Assembly (NCBI GenBank): GCA_964626065.1
Contig: CAZVDE010000021.1
Location: forward strand, 1-30,270
Direction of reading: 5' to 3'
DNA: 30,270 nucleotides
From: UBA3910 sp964626065
GTDB taxonomy: Bacteria > Bacillota > Limnochordia > Darwinibacteriales > Darwinibacteriaceae
A model generated the notes under the pieces. That model had not been told where the DNA came from and ran no database searches. It saw only the letters and a program-made list of their open reading frames with translations. A program made the translations under genes and the position numbers. Position 1 is the first letter of the stretch. The number at the start of each line of letters is the position of its first letter. Below are positions 30,264-30,270 of the stretch, in pieces.

Positions 30264-30270
30264 GTGAAAA
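30264..30270 (+). CDS. Possible gene start truncated by window edge
   Basis: GTG AAA A begins at 30264 and is preceded by a purine-rich stretch, AGAAGGTGGGG, with plausible Shine-Dalgarno spacing. Only two codons are visible, so the product is unknown. Confidence 0.25.

Noticed and set aside
1..30270. CRISPR array, tRNA or rRNA gene, insertion sequence, prophage
   Set aside because: No regularly spaced direct repeats, cloverleaf-like segments, ribosomal RNA core sequence or transposase/integrase motifs were seen on either strand.

Overview
The window looks like a chromosomal segment of an anaerobic or microaerophilic Firmicute of roughly 50% GC. Purine-rich Shine-Dalgarno sites, many TTG/GTG starts (at least TTG 2855, 5282, 5866 and 12151), an FprA-type flavo-diiron protein, a PadR/DUF2812 pair and short sigmaA-type promoters all fit this. 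Several genes imply an outer membrane: an RND (MMPL) exporter followed by a LolA-like lipoprotein-sorting protein and an exported beta-barrel ending in Phe, and a patatin phospholipase with a beta-rich tail ending in Phe. I therefore infer a diderm Firmicute. A Limnochordia-like lineage is my best guess; Negativicutes are less likely. No rRNA, tRNA, CRISPR or transposase was found. Two runs of exactly 100 N (1282-1381, 5042-5141) are scaffold gaps that interrupt two genes.

Layout. 1-2666 (minus): polysaccharide deacetylase, PaaK/CapK-like adenylating enzyme (split by gap 1) and a YkoP-like protein running off the left edge. 2855-3433 (plus): LOG-family phosphoribohydrolase. 3480-5041 (minus): flavo-diiron protein, and the C-terminal half of an RNA 2',3'-cyclic phosphodiesterase (cut by gap 2). 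5282-10259 (plus): envelope operon TetR - RND exporter - LolA-like protein - outer-membrane barrel. 10311-11954 (minus): patatin. 12151-14347 (plus): tandem DUF1538 membrane protein overlapping a tandem PII-like protein. 14419-16757 (minus): malic enzyme and a MalY/PatB-type C-S lyase. 16933-18928 (minus): long RelA/SpoT-domain protein and a small membrane protein. 19067-21432 (plus): TypA/BipA GTPase and a NUDIX hydrolase. 21429-23950 (minus): ZIP metal importer - atypical flagellin - CDF metal exporter, apparently one operon. 24084-28339 (plus): XRE-cupin regulator plus complete PotABCD polyamine ABC transporter. 28506-29141 (plus): WrbA-like flavoprotein. 29172-30018 (minus): PadR regulator and DUF2812 protein. 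30264-30270: possible start of another gene.

How the parts may work together. The window is rich in self-contained regulator-plus-transporter modules. Three have visible candidate operators: a three-half-site array just downstream of the XRE-cupin promoter, an inverted repeat between the -35 and -10 of the PadR promoter, and a two-part palindrome upstream of malic enzyme. The least conventional items are the flagellin between two divalent-metal transporter genes, the doubly duplicated DUF1538/PII pair with a structured upstream region, the diderm-type envelope cassette, and the long alarmone-synthetase-like protein. Product names rest on motifs read from the sequence; no database search was run.
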